DNA of 64,000 bases, from assembly GCA_009760855.2 (NCBI GenBank), contig WPIO01000001.1:5974001-6038000 (forward strand), read 5' to 3'. The translations under genes and the position numbers were made by a program. Positions 35,301-47,130 of this stretch are shown here, piece by piece. The number at the start of each line of letters is the position of its first letter. Within the stretch, counting starts at the first letter, position 1. Under the pieces are notes generated by a model. The model was not told the origin of the DNA. It saw only the letters and a list, made by a program, of their open reading frames with translations, and made no database searches. This DNA comes from Cristatella mucedo (taxonomy: Eukaryota > Bryozoa > Phylactolaemata > Cristatellidae).

Positions 35301-36480
35301 CGGAATTCTCAAGGGTGTGTGCACTCATGGTTCTTAAATTTGACACAAATTATTTGTGACATCACGCCGCCTGAAGCAATACAATCAAGTATTTTTGATT
35401 GAGCTTCATTGTACGTGGGATACTAAATAAGCAGAGAAGCAGCTGATTATAGCGCGTATATATTTACATGTAATGGCATCAGCAGAATTGTATCAAAATT
35501 GTAGTCGCTGGAATTTCCGAAAATCATCCACAGCTCTACACATAAGGCTGATAGCAAAAGCTATTGTAGCTATTTTGCCAGTTACATTCATATATGAAAC
35601 CAGTGAGTAATTGTATCATGTATTTAAATACATGGCGTCAACCCAACCGTTTGTCTTGTCGCTAGTGCATTAATTGATGAGCCCTTAATATGTTTGAAAG
35701 TATTCCTTAGAAGACTTATGTAAACCAGTGCTGTCATTAATTCTGTGAAATGTTCAGCTAATTGAAGAACCTGGTGATCTCATCTAAGCATATACAAATT
35801 GCAGCTAATTTCAAAGATCTAAATCCCTTTGATGTAGGCAAAACTAATTTATTAGTGTAATCAAGTGGCTGGTTAAAGTTTGCATAAATAAGCAGTAGGG
35901 GCATGAAATGCATGTCAAAGTATATCATAATTTCATGTTTGTAAGAGACTTAGTTGCTACGCTACGCTTGCATGCTAGCAGGTTAGATGATATTTCAAGC
36001 CAGGTGCAATAAATTTGATTATATTCCTTAAAGATGGCGCAATTGCACTTATATTGTTAGGGGAAAAAAGTGCTACGACGATCGAAACTCCGCCGAAGCT
36101 TCAGCTGTTTCAGTCATTCCAGATTGGCGACCTATTGGAAATTAGTCGTTATACTTGGTACTAACAAATTATAGTTATAAAGCAACGTTTAAGATTATGC
36201 TCCTTTTTTGGAGCGACGAAATAGCTCATGAATCTAATTAAGCATGTGGTGCTGAGAAATCTAGGAGATTACATGCCTTGAGAAGAAGCCCATACGTTCA
36301 ATCTGCTCTCTGATGCTGCTATACCATAGCACTGAGCTAATCAGAAAACGTGCATGGTGGGAAAAAGTTAATTATAAAAGTATTTAATAAAAAAAGATGG
36401 GTAGCGTGGAGCACTTATACAGGAAAGCTACTAAACTCAACCAGATTGAACGGCACCTATGTGGCTCTTAAAGTTTAGCT
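32376..36480. other. Long AT-rich stretch, nothing recognised
   Basis: About 4 kb with no repeat of the families seen elsewhere and no family-level coding match. An ATG-initiated open frame of 162 codons at 34450-34938 (+) is rich in L, C and S and has no recognisable domain; I consider it a chance frame. The 33.42-33.6 kb part is slightly GC-richer. Confidence 0.45.
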
Positions 36481-36484
36481 GGTT

Positions 36485-36645
36485 CAACTGACTCACTGCA
36501 TAGCTTTGCAAAAACATTACCGGCTATCAACATCACTTAAAGTTGGAAATACAATTATCGCCCAGTGCAGGACTCGAACCCATGACGCTGATTGTGAAGA
36601 GCGAGCGCCAAGCTGACCAGTCTCAGTAGCATGTCATCTCGTTGG
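36485..36645 (-). mobile_element. tRNA-derived SINE-like copy, minus strand
   Basis: On the minus strand it reads a tRNA-like head (GGCGCTCGCTCTTCACAATC) and an exact B-box pattern GGTTCGAGTCC, then CTGCACTGGGCGATAATTGT. The tail (TTGCAAAGCTATGC) resembles family 2. A further GGTTCAAATCC-like box occurs at about 36690. Confidence 0.55.
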
Positions 36646-37450
36646 GGGTTGCACTCTATCATCTGTTGTTGGGGTGACTGGTCAAATATGGATTTGAACC
36701 ATAAGCATATGAGTCTACTATTGTATGACATCCGAAGAAGAAAATCATACTTATGCAGTATCTCAGCTCGGACTTGAAGAAGCCAAAAACCTACGTTCTA
36801 TATGAATCAAACTAAAAATATTTATTTTTTAATAGTTATCAGCTAGAAATCATAGCCGGATCCCATAACCGCTTTTTCAATAAAGAAAAACTAACCGATT
36901 TTTATGAGCTTCAATATACAACCAGCAGCAATCTATATCGTCAAATTTAGAGGTTCATGGTTTAATTTAGGCGGTGCTGTAAATAAAGATTTTTAAATAG
37001 TCTAGACTCACAAAATTCCTATTTTAGCAGCAAATTAGGATAGCTGATGAAAAATAGTAGATATTTCAAAACAGGGATGGGAAACTATTTCTTGCTTTGC
37101 AGGTATTGCTCTTTTTGTAATGCCATGCTAAATTTACAGCTAGACAGTGTTTTAATAGTCTCTGCTCTGTATTTAGTCTTCGTCCGAACAATCAAGCTGA
37201 GGAAAAACGTTCTTCTATGAAGTTTATTCCTAATGCTTAATGAGGTACGAGAATCTCTATACTTTTGGGTGGCTAATATTTTAGGATCGTTCAAGATCTG
37301 ATGTTACGTCATCTCCTAATTAAGGATTCGACGACATTCAAAAATGGCTGAAAAACTTATTGTTTCGCACTGCCTTTGCTTTTTCCGATTGAATTGTCTT
37401 TTACGTGGTTGTGCTTAATGACACTTTGCATGTCGATCGTGACTAAGCAC
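36646..37450. other. Intergenic, nothing recognised
   Basis: AT-rich sequence up to the outer edge of the large palindrome. Confidence 0.45.
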
Positions 37451-37726
37451 AACTGTCAACCAACTCTTACCTGCTACAGCTTGCTCTTCTTCACTAATAC
37501 TTGCACCGTATCAGGCGCCTAAAATCATTAGTAGAAATTTTGGTTAGCCATAGCTCATTCCATGTTCGGTAAAGTGAGAAACATGTAACGTGTAATTCCA
37601 TCAAACGGTCCATATTTTTCTATAACTACATTTTCAAGTACTTCCATTTTATATGTGTCCTATGGAATGGAAATACCTACTGTGCTAATCTTCTCTAAGC
37701 GAAAAATGACGGGTTCACCAGCTACT

Positions 37727-37730
<4 letters not shown>

Positions 37731-37804
<74 letters not shown>
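37731..37804. repeat. (TA)n-(TG)n-(TA)n microsatellite in left arm
   Basis: TA repeats with a central TG block. The right arm has its counterpart at 39157-39250. Confidence 0.96.
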
Positions 37805-37950
37805 ATTAATTTGTATTGTGTTCCAAGAGAACCTAATCTGTATTCAGGCACTTCACATATGCCTCGGGGCTCAAGCCCACGACCTCAGCCCGGCCTTGGT
37901 CGGGGCGAGTGCCTTAACCACTAGACCAAACCAGCTCAGCGTATGCATTT
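37805..37950 (-). mobile_element. tRNA-derived SINE, family 1 (left arm)
   Basis: Reversed tail AAGAGAACCTAATCTG, then CACTTCACATATGCCTCGGG, the B-box-like GGGCTCAAGCCC, and the head ACCAAACCAGCTCAGCG. This is the mirror of the right-arm copy. Confidence 0.85.
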
Positions 37951-38294
37951 GATAATGCCACATTGAGGCAATTTACATCAAAACCGCACGTTTCAAGATT
38001 TGATGTAAGCTATGGTGACAATTTGGCCGCTTTCAGTGCCTATGCTTTTGCGAACCTACAGGTTTGCATGGAAAATGCTACAAATTAAAAATAATGTTGT
38101 CCAATTTTAGCTTTTTGATTCTGCCAATTAAAAGCCTGACAGATCAATGTGGGATTGCTTTGGAACTAAAAGAATCATATTTAAATATTTAGTATCTTAA
38201 ATCAAAAGTAAGTACCAATCGACCGTTTAGTAAGAAGTAGTATTATTTAGGCCGCTATTTATCCTCTACGATACTAATGCTGATTCAGATTGGT

Positions 38295-38495
38295 TTACTA
38301 TCAGCAGTAACATGCAGCATTGTAATCAAATTTATCCCATCCGAATGTTTCCAGAGACTTTCTAGATTAATAATTACTTGAATGAAGCCGATGCTGGCCC
38401 ATTTTCCTGTTAGTAATTTAATCTCTTTGATTAAACTCTTATTGCTAATAGTTTTAATAGATTAAACTCTTATTACTATCAGCAGTAACATGCAG
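38295..38495. repeat. Direct 23-bp repeat in the palindrome loop
   Basis: The 23-bp unit beginning TTACTATCAGCAGTAACATG occurs at 38295-38317 and 38473-38495. It starts at the inner edge of the left arm. Confidence 0.85.
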
Positions 38496-39004
38496 TAGTG
38501 TCTGAGTGTTTCCGTTTACCTGTATACCATGTAGTGAGTATTAATAAATGGGTTCCTAATAACTAGTGAACATGATTTTTGCGTGCTCTTACATGTGTAT
38601 CTAAATGTGATGGTTGTGTGCGTTTGCAATTTTGCCAGGGAACGATACCTCACTTTTAAACCAATCTGAATCAGTATCAGTATCGTAGAGGATAAATAGC
38701 GGCCTAAATAATATTACTTCTTACTAAACGGTCGATTGGTACTTACTTTTGATTTAAGATACTCAATATTTAAATATGATTATTTTAGTTCCAAAGCAAT
38801 CCCACATTGATCTGTCAGGCTTTTAATTAGAAGAATCAAAAAGCTAAAATTGGACAACATTATTTTTAATTTGTAGCATTTTCCAAGCAAATCTGTAGGC
38901 TCGTAAAAGCACAGGCACTGAAAGCGGTTGAAATGTCACCCTAGCTTACATCAAATCTTCAAACCTGCGGTTTCGAGGTAAATAGTCTCAATGTGGCATT
39001 ATCA

Positions 39005-39156
39005 AATGCATACGCTGAGCTGATTTGGTCTAGCGGTTAAGGCGCTCGCCCGACCAAGGCCGGGCTGAGGTCGTGGGCTTGAGCCCTGAGGCATATGTGA
39101 AGTGCTTAATAAAGATTGGGTTCTCTTGAAACACTATACAAATTAATAAATTATAT
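39005..39156 (+). mobile_element. tRNA-derived SINE, family 1 (right arm)
   Basis: The head is GATTTGGTCTAGCGGTTAAG (A-box region), with B-box-like GGGCTTGAGCCC, then GGCATATGTGAAGTGCTT and tail AAGATTGGGTTCTCTTG. It runs into the (TA)n tract at 39157. Confidence 0.85.
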
Positions 39157-39194
39157 GATATATATATATATGTTCATATATATATATATATATG

Positions 39195-39250
<56 letters not shown>
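39157..39250. repeat. (TA)n microsatellite in right arm
   Basis: TA repeats interrupted by two TGTTCA units. Confidence 0.96.
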
Positions 39251-39252
<2 letters not shown>

Positions 39253-39705
39253 AGTAGCTGGTGAACCCGTCATTTTTCGCTTAGAGAAGATTAGCACAGT
39301 AAGTAATACTATTCCATAAGACACATGTAAAATGGCAGTACATGCAAATGCAGTTATAGAAAAATATGGACCGTTTGATGGAATTACACGCTGAATTTTT
39401 TTCACTTTACCGAACATGGGATGAGTTATGGCTAACCAAAATTTCTACGCATGATTTTAGGCGCCTGATACGGTGCAAGTATTAGGGAAGAAGAGCAAGC
39501 TGTAGCAGGTAAGAGTTGGTTGACAGTTGAATAAGTTGCATTGTGCTACAGTATTTCCCATATATTCACTGGCCGGGATATAATCGTAACACCCAACATC
39601 TACAATGCATCAATAGTCATGTCTTTGATTAGTGTCATTGATGCATTTTAAGCAAAGTTGAATTGGTCGACCGGGAATCTCGCTTCGGCTTTATTTCTGC
39701 ATGAG

Positions 39706-39805
39706 CGTGGATTTGAACGCTAGTCCCTGCAACGATTTCTATACATTTGCCTGTGGCTCGTGGAACAAAAGTGAGCAGGCTTCGAAATTGTTCAGTGCAA
39801 ATAAG
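39706..39805 (+). CDS. Second M13 peptidase gene, N-terminal ectodomain exon
   Basis: The exon encodes VDLNASPCNDFYTFACGSWN followed by KSEQASKLFSANK. The pattern x-PC-x-DFY-x-x-ACGxW marks the start of the extracellular domain in M13 peptidases, with the two Cys used in disulfides. The acceptor ctttatttctgcatgag and donor gtgagt are plausible, and the exon ends in phase 0. The usual ACGGW reads ACGSW. Since the first M13 gene ends at 14048 and this is an N-terminal block, this is a separate gene downstream in the same orientation. The membrane-anchor exon upstream was not found, and most of the remaining exons are unseen. Confidence 0.82.
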
Positions 39806-40139
39806 GTGAGTGAACAGTTCATAGTTGATAGGATGTTAAGTACATGTACGAGTCTTCACTAAGTCAGCATTGTGCAGGAAGATTTTCAAATCATAAACCT
39901 ATAATAAAGTTAGCTAAATTTTGGGGATAAATGTGGTTTGAATCGAGCACAGATGGCTTGCATGCATTCATTTTTAAAGATTTAGTCAGCAGCAGAGAGA
40001 CAATTAGTTACTTCCACTGTAGGAGTTTTAAAACGTGACAGTGAGTGGGAAAGAACGATGAACCACAAGCTTTTTCTCAGCTACTAGGCGTACAGTGCGT
40101 GCGAGCACTAAGGTGAGTTTATTGAAATGTTATCTTCAC

Positions 40140-41040
40140 CTTCAATCGCTTCTTTCCCTCGTGCCGATGCAATTACCAAGCACGATCTAGGCTTTCACTT
40201 CTATGCGAATGACACTAAGTTTTTACCATTGTTTTCATACCTCCCAGCCTTCGAGCACCTCAAATTCTCTTAACTTCCTTATCGCATGTGTTTATGACAT
40301 CCCCACATGGATGCAAGCAAAATTTCCTTAATTAAACAATGATTAACCTAACTTACTAGTTATCGGCAACCCAAGTGGATTGATTCAGAAATTTGAAAGG
40401 CTAAAGCTCAAAATTGGCTCTGCCAGCATATTTCCTGTTGAATCTGCACGAAATCTAGGTGTAATATTCCAAAGTAACCTTTTGTTAGACGACCACATCA
40501 GCTCGACAGGCAAGTCTGCCTACGTTCAGCTACATAACATTGCTAAAATTCGGGCATGTTTAGATAAGGATACCACATCTAAGTTGGTCCCAGCATTTTA
40601 GGAATCCCGTTTTGACATCTGTAACTCTTTGCTTGCTGGCCTACCGGCATGTGAAATCAGGCGCTTGCAGCGGGTGCAAAACTCAGCAGCTAGGCTTGTC
40701 TGTCGTGAGTGTCTCAGTTTCCACAGCGAACCACTTCTTGCCAATATGCACTGGCTACCAGTCAAGCAATGGATCGACTCCAAGGCTGTGTTGCTCACTT
40801 TAAAGTCACATCCTTCTTTGGCTCCAGACTATCTCTCAGATCTACTCCCCCACCAGGCCAAGCATCGTACCACCCGCTTTCATAATCTAACAGTTTACTA
40901 ATACCTCATGCAAACCTCAAATCCTTTGGAGACCGTGCATTTAGTTCATATGATCCCAAAGTCTAGAACTCACTTCTGACTTGCGTCACAACACCCCCTG
41001 ACTTTGCCACATTTAAAAAGGACTTAAATTAAATTTAACT
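40140..41040 (+). mobile_element. LINE 3' fragment (CR1/L2-like)
   Basis: Starts at a mutated GFHFY-ADD-like region (CTATGCGAATGACAC, catalytic D to N). It continues through SARNLGVIFQSNLLLDDHIS, ACEIRRLQRVQNSAARLVCR and HWLPVKQ. It lies in an intron of the second M13 gene if that gene extends past 39805. Confidence 0.88.
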
Positions 41041-41041
41041 A

Positions 41042-41115
41042 AGTAATAATAACAATACAATTGATAAATTGCCCTCAGCAAACTCAGTCTCTCTCTCTCT
41101 AAGTGCTTGACATAA
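41042..41115 (-). mobile_element. LINE 3'-end snippet, minus strand
   Basis: TAATAATAACAATACAATTG followed by AAACTCAGTCTCTCTCTC and AAGTGCTTGACA, the reversed family tail. Confidence 0.6.
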
Positions 41116-41589
41116 CACAGTGTATTGTTAATTCCATATGCAGATTAGTAAATTGTCTTTCCTTTTTTTCTGCACTGCATGACAATTATCGTGGAGTTAG
41201 TATTGAATTATGACTGCAAATATAACAATGGGCTATTCATAGAAGTGACGTCAGCGACTTGCATTTACAGGATTCGCTCACTCCTGCTTTTACAGAATAA
41301 CAGTGAAGAGTGTTTAGGTTGTAGGTAGAGAGCTCGAAATTATACATCTATCCTCTCACTTGACGTATTTCCCTAATCTTGGCATGCTGTTCTTTATAAG
41401 ATTCGGTACAAGGTGAGTATATTTCCTCCTCGATCACTTAGGCTAACTTTTGCCCGATGAACGTTTCCAAATGTTGTTCATCTCAGAAAAAAGTAGTAGG
41501 CAAGTTAATTGATGTGTGGGTGTCCTTTCTTCTAGGTTATTACGAATTCATTTTTTGATATCCGCCATGTATTCTAAATAGACTGCAGC

Positions 41590-41960
41590 TCGTGAAAAAA
41601 AGCAGTGCGGCTGATCTGCCGTGCCAAACTAAAACACTTCTGCCTGAGCTTCACTGGCTACATGTTATGCATCTAATTACTTTACTGATAATCTTTTCAG
41701 CCTACATATAGCTTCACTTGCTAGCCCAGACCTAGCTATTCTTGACTTCCTTGGGCCTACAATGTGCTCCCGCACCACTTACTTATTGGCTTTGAGTCAC
41801 ACAAACATTTCTAGTCCCAAGTTTAATTTTCTTTTGATCGGGCCTATTATTCGTATACCAAAATTTGGGAGCTCACTTTCAGCGTCTGTAGCCAGGTACA
41901 CTGACTCAAATAAAGTCTCAACTAAAAACGTGCATGTTTCTTCGGCTAAGCTTTTTGGGC
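41590..41960 (+). mobile_element. Degenerate LINE relic
   Basis: It reads LPELHWLHVMHLI-like and P-K-x-WELTF-like segments in shifting frames, corresponding to the C-terminal part of the LINE protein. It ends at the TA tract at 41969. Confidence 0.4.
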
Positions 41961-41965
41961 ATCCT

Positions 41966-41968
<3 letters not shown>

Positions 41969-42058
<90 letters not shown>
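41969..42058. repeat. (TA)n microsatellite
   Basis: Near-pure TA repeats with one GTATG interruption. Confidence 0.97.
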
Positions 42059-42062
<4 letters not shown>

Positions 42063-42983
42063 ATATTGCAGTATAGATAGTAAAAAATGGAGTCGCCCTG
42101 AGTGTCTTCTTCTTCTTGGTTTTTCATGCTAACCCTAGTAGAACTCGTGCTTGCTTTTCCATACTTGTAAAATTAAGATATAAAAGCAGTATTAATAATC
42201 TTAAGGCAAGATGTGAATCTCCAGGTTAGATATTTGTTTCCCTCATGGTAAAATACAGTGACTTAGTTTATTCTAGCATTATAAGGCCTCTTAATGATGG
42301 TAATTGGAAAGCGCACTGTCTGATTTATGAAGCTGAGTGAACGTTGGTTTTGATGGCACTGTGTGTTCAAAGTGAGGGCTGTGCTAAAGCTACGAGATGG
42401 TGTTAAGCTTAGTGAAGCTATTACTCTTTCATGGCAGTTAATAAAAACTCTTATTGTACAAACAGGTAGAGAGCCATTTCGTGGAAAGTCCATCCGGAAG
42501 AATCACATTTCCGAAAAAGCTTGTGTTTAATCCCGAAAAGTTTTCTGGTAATAAAATAACTATTACTATCTGCAAGTTTGCAGAATTTTTAATGTGAAAT
42601 TTAACATCATCAAACAAATTTAAATAACTTAGAAAGCCGCCCGCTTAGTTAAGAATGTTTTTAAACAGTGCCGTTCTACAGGCATTACTTCAGCATGTGT
42701 CAAGTTGCCGCTAAAAAAATGTTTTGAAATGACTACACTCTTTTGCCGTTGCTTATTTTTTTGAAATAGAGCAACGACCTCCCCACTTTTATGAATTCAA
42801 GAGTATTTATGTTAATTCTTATAAACTCAACAGGTTCCAAGTAATTGACTACAAAAATGTATTGCTCTGATGCTCTTTAAAAGAAAGTAAATCTCATACC
42901 TAAAATAAAGAAGTTCAATGCAAAAGGTAAATACAATTGCACTTTTGCATCTAAAAATGTCTCTAACTATATATGAATATATG

Positions 42984-43030
<47 letters not shown>

Positions 43031-43879
43031 ATATATGCATCTCAAATATGTTCAAAAAAGCTGTACGTGCTGGCTGAATGGTTACTATTGGTGCACGTTG
43101 AATTCATTTGATGTGGTTGATGCCTGAAAACTTAAATGCCTTGGAAGAATAATAAATAGCCATTTCCCAAACCTTGGTTGCGTATCAGAACAGTTATACA
43201 CTCAAAATATACAATGTTCAAATAAGAAACTGACTAATTCCTCTCCTACGGATGTTATAACGCCGAACAACTTGACTATTACAATATAACTTATGTATAC
43301 AATAATAATATAATACAATATGAAAATTCAACACCAAAACATTGAATTTTAAGAAAATCCTACTACAGTCGTTTGCCTTAGTATTTACCAGCATTGCCTA
43401 GCTCTCCACCTTTAGGTTGCCAAAGAAGCCAGAGTTAGTGTGACAAAAGTTCCCCTAGCCAATCCTCTGAGTAGGCTCCGTGTGAATTCATTTACTGATC
43501 GTGACTAACTTGTCTACTTGTGGCCATAGAAAGGCAATGACTTTGTCCTTTCCCACAAGCAGCTTAGAAAAATATTTTCCTGGTTTCTAGAAAGCTGCCA
43601 AGCCTTAATGAGAGCTGCAATGATTTTCTTCGCAATGACCAGTTAAGCTTGGAAGGGTAGCATCAGCAACTGCATGCTGTAGATACATGCATTATGTAGA
43701 TACTCACACTTGATAACGCTGCTACACCAAATAACTCCGTCCTCTGTTACCAGTTAAGACTGTACTATAATTCATTGCAATACTTCACGTCACGCAGGCA
43801 ACGGTAACAAAAATAGCTTACAAACTACACGGGAGATCAATTAAGAATCCCGCGCTTTTTTAAATCTTCAATGATCAAG
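42059..43879. other. Intergenic or intronic, nothing recognised
   Basis: AT-rich sequence with a (TA)n tract at 42987-43040. No gene family seen. Confidence 0.45.
42987..43040. repeat. (TA)n microsatellite
   Basis: TA repeats with ACATA interruptions. Confidence 0.95.
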
Positions 43880-44008
43880 CAGCTGACTACAGCACACGTC
43901 ACTGCATCCAGCGATGTCTCGGTGCTACTCCAATATTTTGGTGAACCGAGTGAGCCACAGAAAGAAACTGAATCTGAATACAAATTGATATCGAATACTG
44001 TTGCTCAG
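43880..44008 (+). CDS. Candidate exon 2 of the second M13 gene (weak)
   Basis: This 43-codon open stretch, phase 0 at both ends, runs from an AG at 43878-43879 to the donor gtatac. It contains VLLQYFGEPSEPQKETESEY. The V-L-x-x-x-x-x-E-P pattern with a charged tail resembles the segment after ACGGW in M13 enzymes, and the phase fits the exon at 39706-39805. The acceptor is ordinary at best, so this is a proposal. Confidence 0.35.
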
Positions 44009-44216
44009 GTATACGTAAATAGTCTTTTCATATAATAACATGTCTATAGCAGGTACTGTGCGCATTACAGTGATTCTCAAGGAAATTCAGATATATATCC
44101 GCTAAACCCATTAACTAAACTTTTCTGGTTTTCTTAAGGCTTCGTTCTTTAATTTTCTATTAGAAAATTAATCTCATGATATAATGAGAAACTAATTTAA
44201 ATCATGATTTTTTCAG

Positions 44217-44269
44217 ACAGCTAATAACTACCTTGCCACAAGGACTCCAACTAATGATCAACAATCAAG
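44217..44269 (+). CDS. Candidate exon 3 of the second M13 gene (weak)
   Basis: The strong acceptor gattttttcag and donor gtatgt frame 53 bp reading TANNYLATRTPTNDQQS, joining in phase 0 to the preceding candidate and ending in phase 2. The splice signals are good but the peptide has no diagnostic motif. Confidence 0.33.
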
Positions 44270-44461
44270 GTATGTATTGTTTGTGAAAATTTAATTATCT
44301 TTAGTTTAGTATCAAATAAAAGTGCGATTAATATGAAACAAATTGCGTGCACTAATTTTCGTTTTTAATGAGCACTAGAATTTTGAAAACAGCTGTGTAT
44401 TAAGCTCGGCTAAAAACTTATCGCTGCCATAGTGAGCATAAGAAAGTTTTTTTGGGAAAGT

Positions 44462-45010
44462 ATTAATAATAATAATAATAATAATAATGCCCTTGATAAA
44501 GTGCCCTCAGAGAACTCAATTTCTTTCTAAGCCCTTTACATTTGCTTCAAGTAGAAACGCAATTGAATGGTGAGTAATTTCATGCTTGATAAACGACATG
44601 AATAGCATGGTTAGGGGTGACATGCACAGGGTCAGCATGCAAATGTGGTTAGTAACAGCATGCACAGTGTCTGCATGCATAAGCACATGAAGGACGAATC
44701 ACAGGGACCCACTAAATGCTGTCCTAAATAGGTGTGTTTTTAGGTTCCTTTTAAATGTGGTCAGGTCAGGGGATGTTCTGACGCAGGTCGTGAGAGAGTT
44801 CCAGGCTTTGGGAGCATATGAACTAAATGCACGGTCTCCAAAGGATTTGAGGTTTGTACGAGGTTTTTCTAGACTGTTGGATTCCGAAAAGCGGGTGGAA
44901 CGATGCTTGGCCTGGTGTGGGAGCAGATCTGAGAGATAGGCTGGAGCAAAAGAATGAAGTGACCTAAAAGTGAGCTATAAAATCTTGAATTCGATCAGTT
45001 ACTTGACTGG
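44462..45010 (-). mobile_element. LINE 3' fragment, minus strand
   Basis: Starts with (TAA)n at 44462-44488. It carries the reversed tail and the reversed SFGDRAFSSYAPKAWNSLTT-like part, and ends near 45010 at the Q-V-D region. Confidence 0.88.
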
Positions 45011-45825
45011 GAAAATGGGTAATTTATATACTGATGAATCATAAATCATTTCAAATAATATATACGACTGAAAAACCACACAGTAAACATGCATGACACA
45101 AGGTTGTGTTATATTAATCCATTATGTGTGGATATATAAATATATTTATTATTCTTATGAGGCTAATATTAATTTATGTTAGAACAAAATCAAAAGTTAT
45201 AGATGTGTCATTTTAATTATGCTTTTTAACTAAATATTATTTTCACTCTAATAAAAAATATGTTGTATTCAATTTTATACTAGTACGTGCTTTTCTAAGA
45301 CGTTTGGCCTGGAAGAAGTTGCCATTAAAACTGACCAATTGTCGGATCAGTAAACCTAAGAACTTGAGGTAAGTTTCGAATAATATTGGATACGGCAGGA
45401 GCAAGGACACGGAGGAAAAGCGTGAGGCTGTCAGAAGATACTTAGTCAACGTGGATGCAGTAAGCATAAGCAAATGCAAGTGTGAATTCGATCTCTTAAC
45501 TTATGATACTGGGATTTTTCAGCAGAAAATGCATGAAAGCGAAATCCTTTTCGGCTGACAATTAATCGCGAACTCACGTGGAAGCTAACTTGACTTTTTC
45601 TGAACTCGCCGATCTTTTTCAAATAAGGTAGTTATGTCTTACGTTGATATACTACGTTTACCGAGACCTGCTGTATTTTCATTGCGGTCTCTATATGGAT
45701 TATATTTTAGGGAGTGTTTAACCGATAAATCTAATACTTATGGCGATTCAAAGAGTAGGATTTTGTGGGCACTTTAAATGGATGCGTGCATTACTCTGCA
45801 TTTGCATATACAGAATTTTAAATTT
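45011..45825. other. Intergenic or intronic, nothing recognised
   Basis: Very AT-rich stretch. No coding or repeat match seen. Confidence 0.45.
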
Positions 45826-46080
45826 AATAATAAAATACATTTGTACAGTGCCCTTGGAGAACTTAATCAATTCCTAGGCACATGACATATGCTGCAAAGG
45901 AAGCATGATCGAATGGTTAGTGGCAGCTTGCTCATTAGCAACATGCATAACATGGTTAGAGATTAAACGTACAGGGTCAGCCTGCAAAGGCAGATAATGG
46001 CACCATGTACTGTGTCAGCGTGCACAAGAACACATAGCATGAATTGCATGTACACACTAAGTGCTGTGATAAAATGATGC
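45826..46080 (-). mobile_element. LINE 3'-end fragment, minus strand
   Basis: Reversed tail (TACAGTGCCCTTGGAGAACT, GCTGCAAAGGAAGCATGATC, ACATGGTTAGAGAT). Old and partial. Confidence 0.75.
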
Positions 46081-47030
46081 ATCATGGCTGCTTCGATCTG
46101 CACTATTAAATTTCCTAATCGTGGACACTTATTTTTGACTGGTCAAAAGAAGTCACTGATGACTCTTTCTTGCTGGTACAGACTCTTTAGAAAAGAGTTC
46201 ATGCAAATTGCAGATACAAACTTGAATGAAAACATTTCTCTTGCAATTTTTGAAATGAAATAAGAAATAAACCATCCTAGAGCGATCAAATTCACCCTCT
46301 CACTACAGAGTTTTCAGTAAGCACTTAAAACTGTCTTTCAGAGTAAAATTACGTTATAAGGTTTCTGCAAATATTTTTCCGCAAATTAGGCTCTTATTCC
46401 TAGGTCTTTATAGGATTCTGGATAGTGAGGTATCCAGCAGTGTTTCCATACAATACTTAACCGCTTTATCATCTTAAGAACTTACTGTAAACCTGTAGGG
46501 TTCACTCTCACACATTTAAAAAAATATATTTAATTTAGTTTTTCCTGCTAATAATTTTACACGCTTGTCTAATGGTCTCACTTTTAGCAGCAGTAACTTA
46601 TCAACATAAGGTAAATGGGTCGAAAACCACGGATAACTATTAGTCAAGCAATCGAAGTTTCACCAAGGATGACTATCGAAAGACAAAAGTACCATCGATC
46701 CAAAATTTGATTATACGTAAAACAGAATTATGAGGCTCTGGCTAACTTGAAATTAAGCTCTGAGCTAGCTATCTACACGTAACACATAATCGATCTCCGC
46801 ATCATATTCAACTTGAGTTCCAACTTGTCGAACCTCAGAACTTTGAGGTACACGTTCACAGCTAGTTGAGGAACATGTTTTCAACTTTCAACTCGCTTCA
46901 TTTACAGTCAAATAAACTTTTTGCCTTGTAAACTCAACATCTTGGCCAATACTTCACCTATCAATGTGGAATTTATCATTTGAGTTCCACTCGATTACGC
47001 ATCCATTGTATTGACTATTCGACTATGCTG
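46081..47030. other. Nothing recognised
   Basis: AT-rich, no coding or repeat match seen. Confidence 0.45.
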
Positions 47031-47034
47031 TTTT

Positions 47035-47130
47035 TCCAGCATAGGTAAAGCAACTAGAAAGAGACTAGGATTTAAGAGATTAAGTTCTCTGTAGGCCTTA
47101 GGCAATCATGTTATGTTTATGATTATTATT
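47035..47130 (+). mobile_element. LINE 3'-end snippet
   Basis: Contains CAACTAGAAAGAGACTAGG, GAGATTAAGTTCTCTGTAGG and a terminal ATTATTATTAC run, the family's tail. Confidence 0.65.

Larger units (their letters stand above)
37451..39528. repeat. Large imperfect palindrome (2.1 kb)
   Basis: The left arm (37451-38297) is the reverse complement of the right arm (38657-39528). The outermost pair is AACTGTCAACCAACTCTT with AAGAGTTGGTTGACAGTT. The innermost pair is CTGATTCAGATTGGTTTA with its complement. Arms appear highly similar outside a (TA)n tract of differing length. Each arm contains one family-1 SINE and the TA tract at the corresponding place. The loop is about 359 bp (38298-38656). No transposase frame is visible. 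It could be a foldback element or an inverted duplication of ordinary sequence. Confidence 0.92.
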
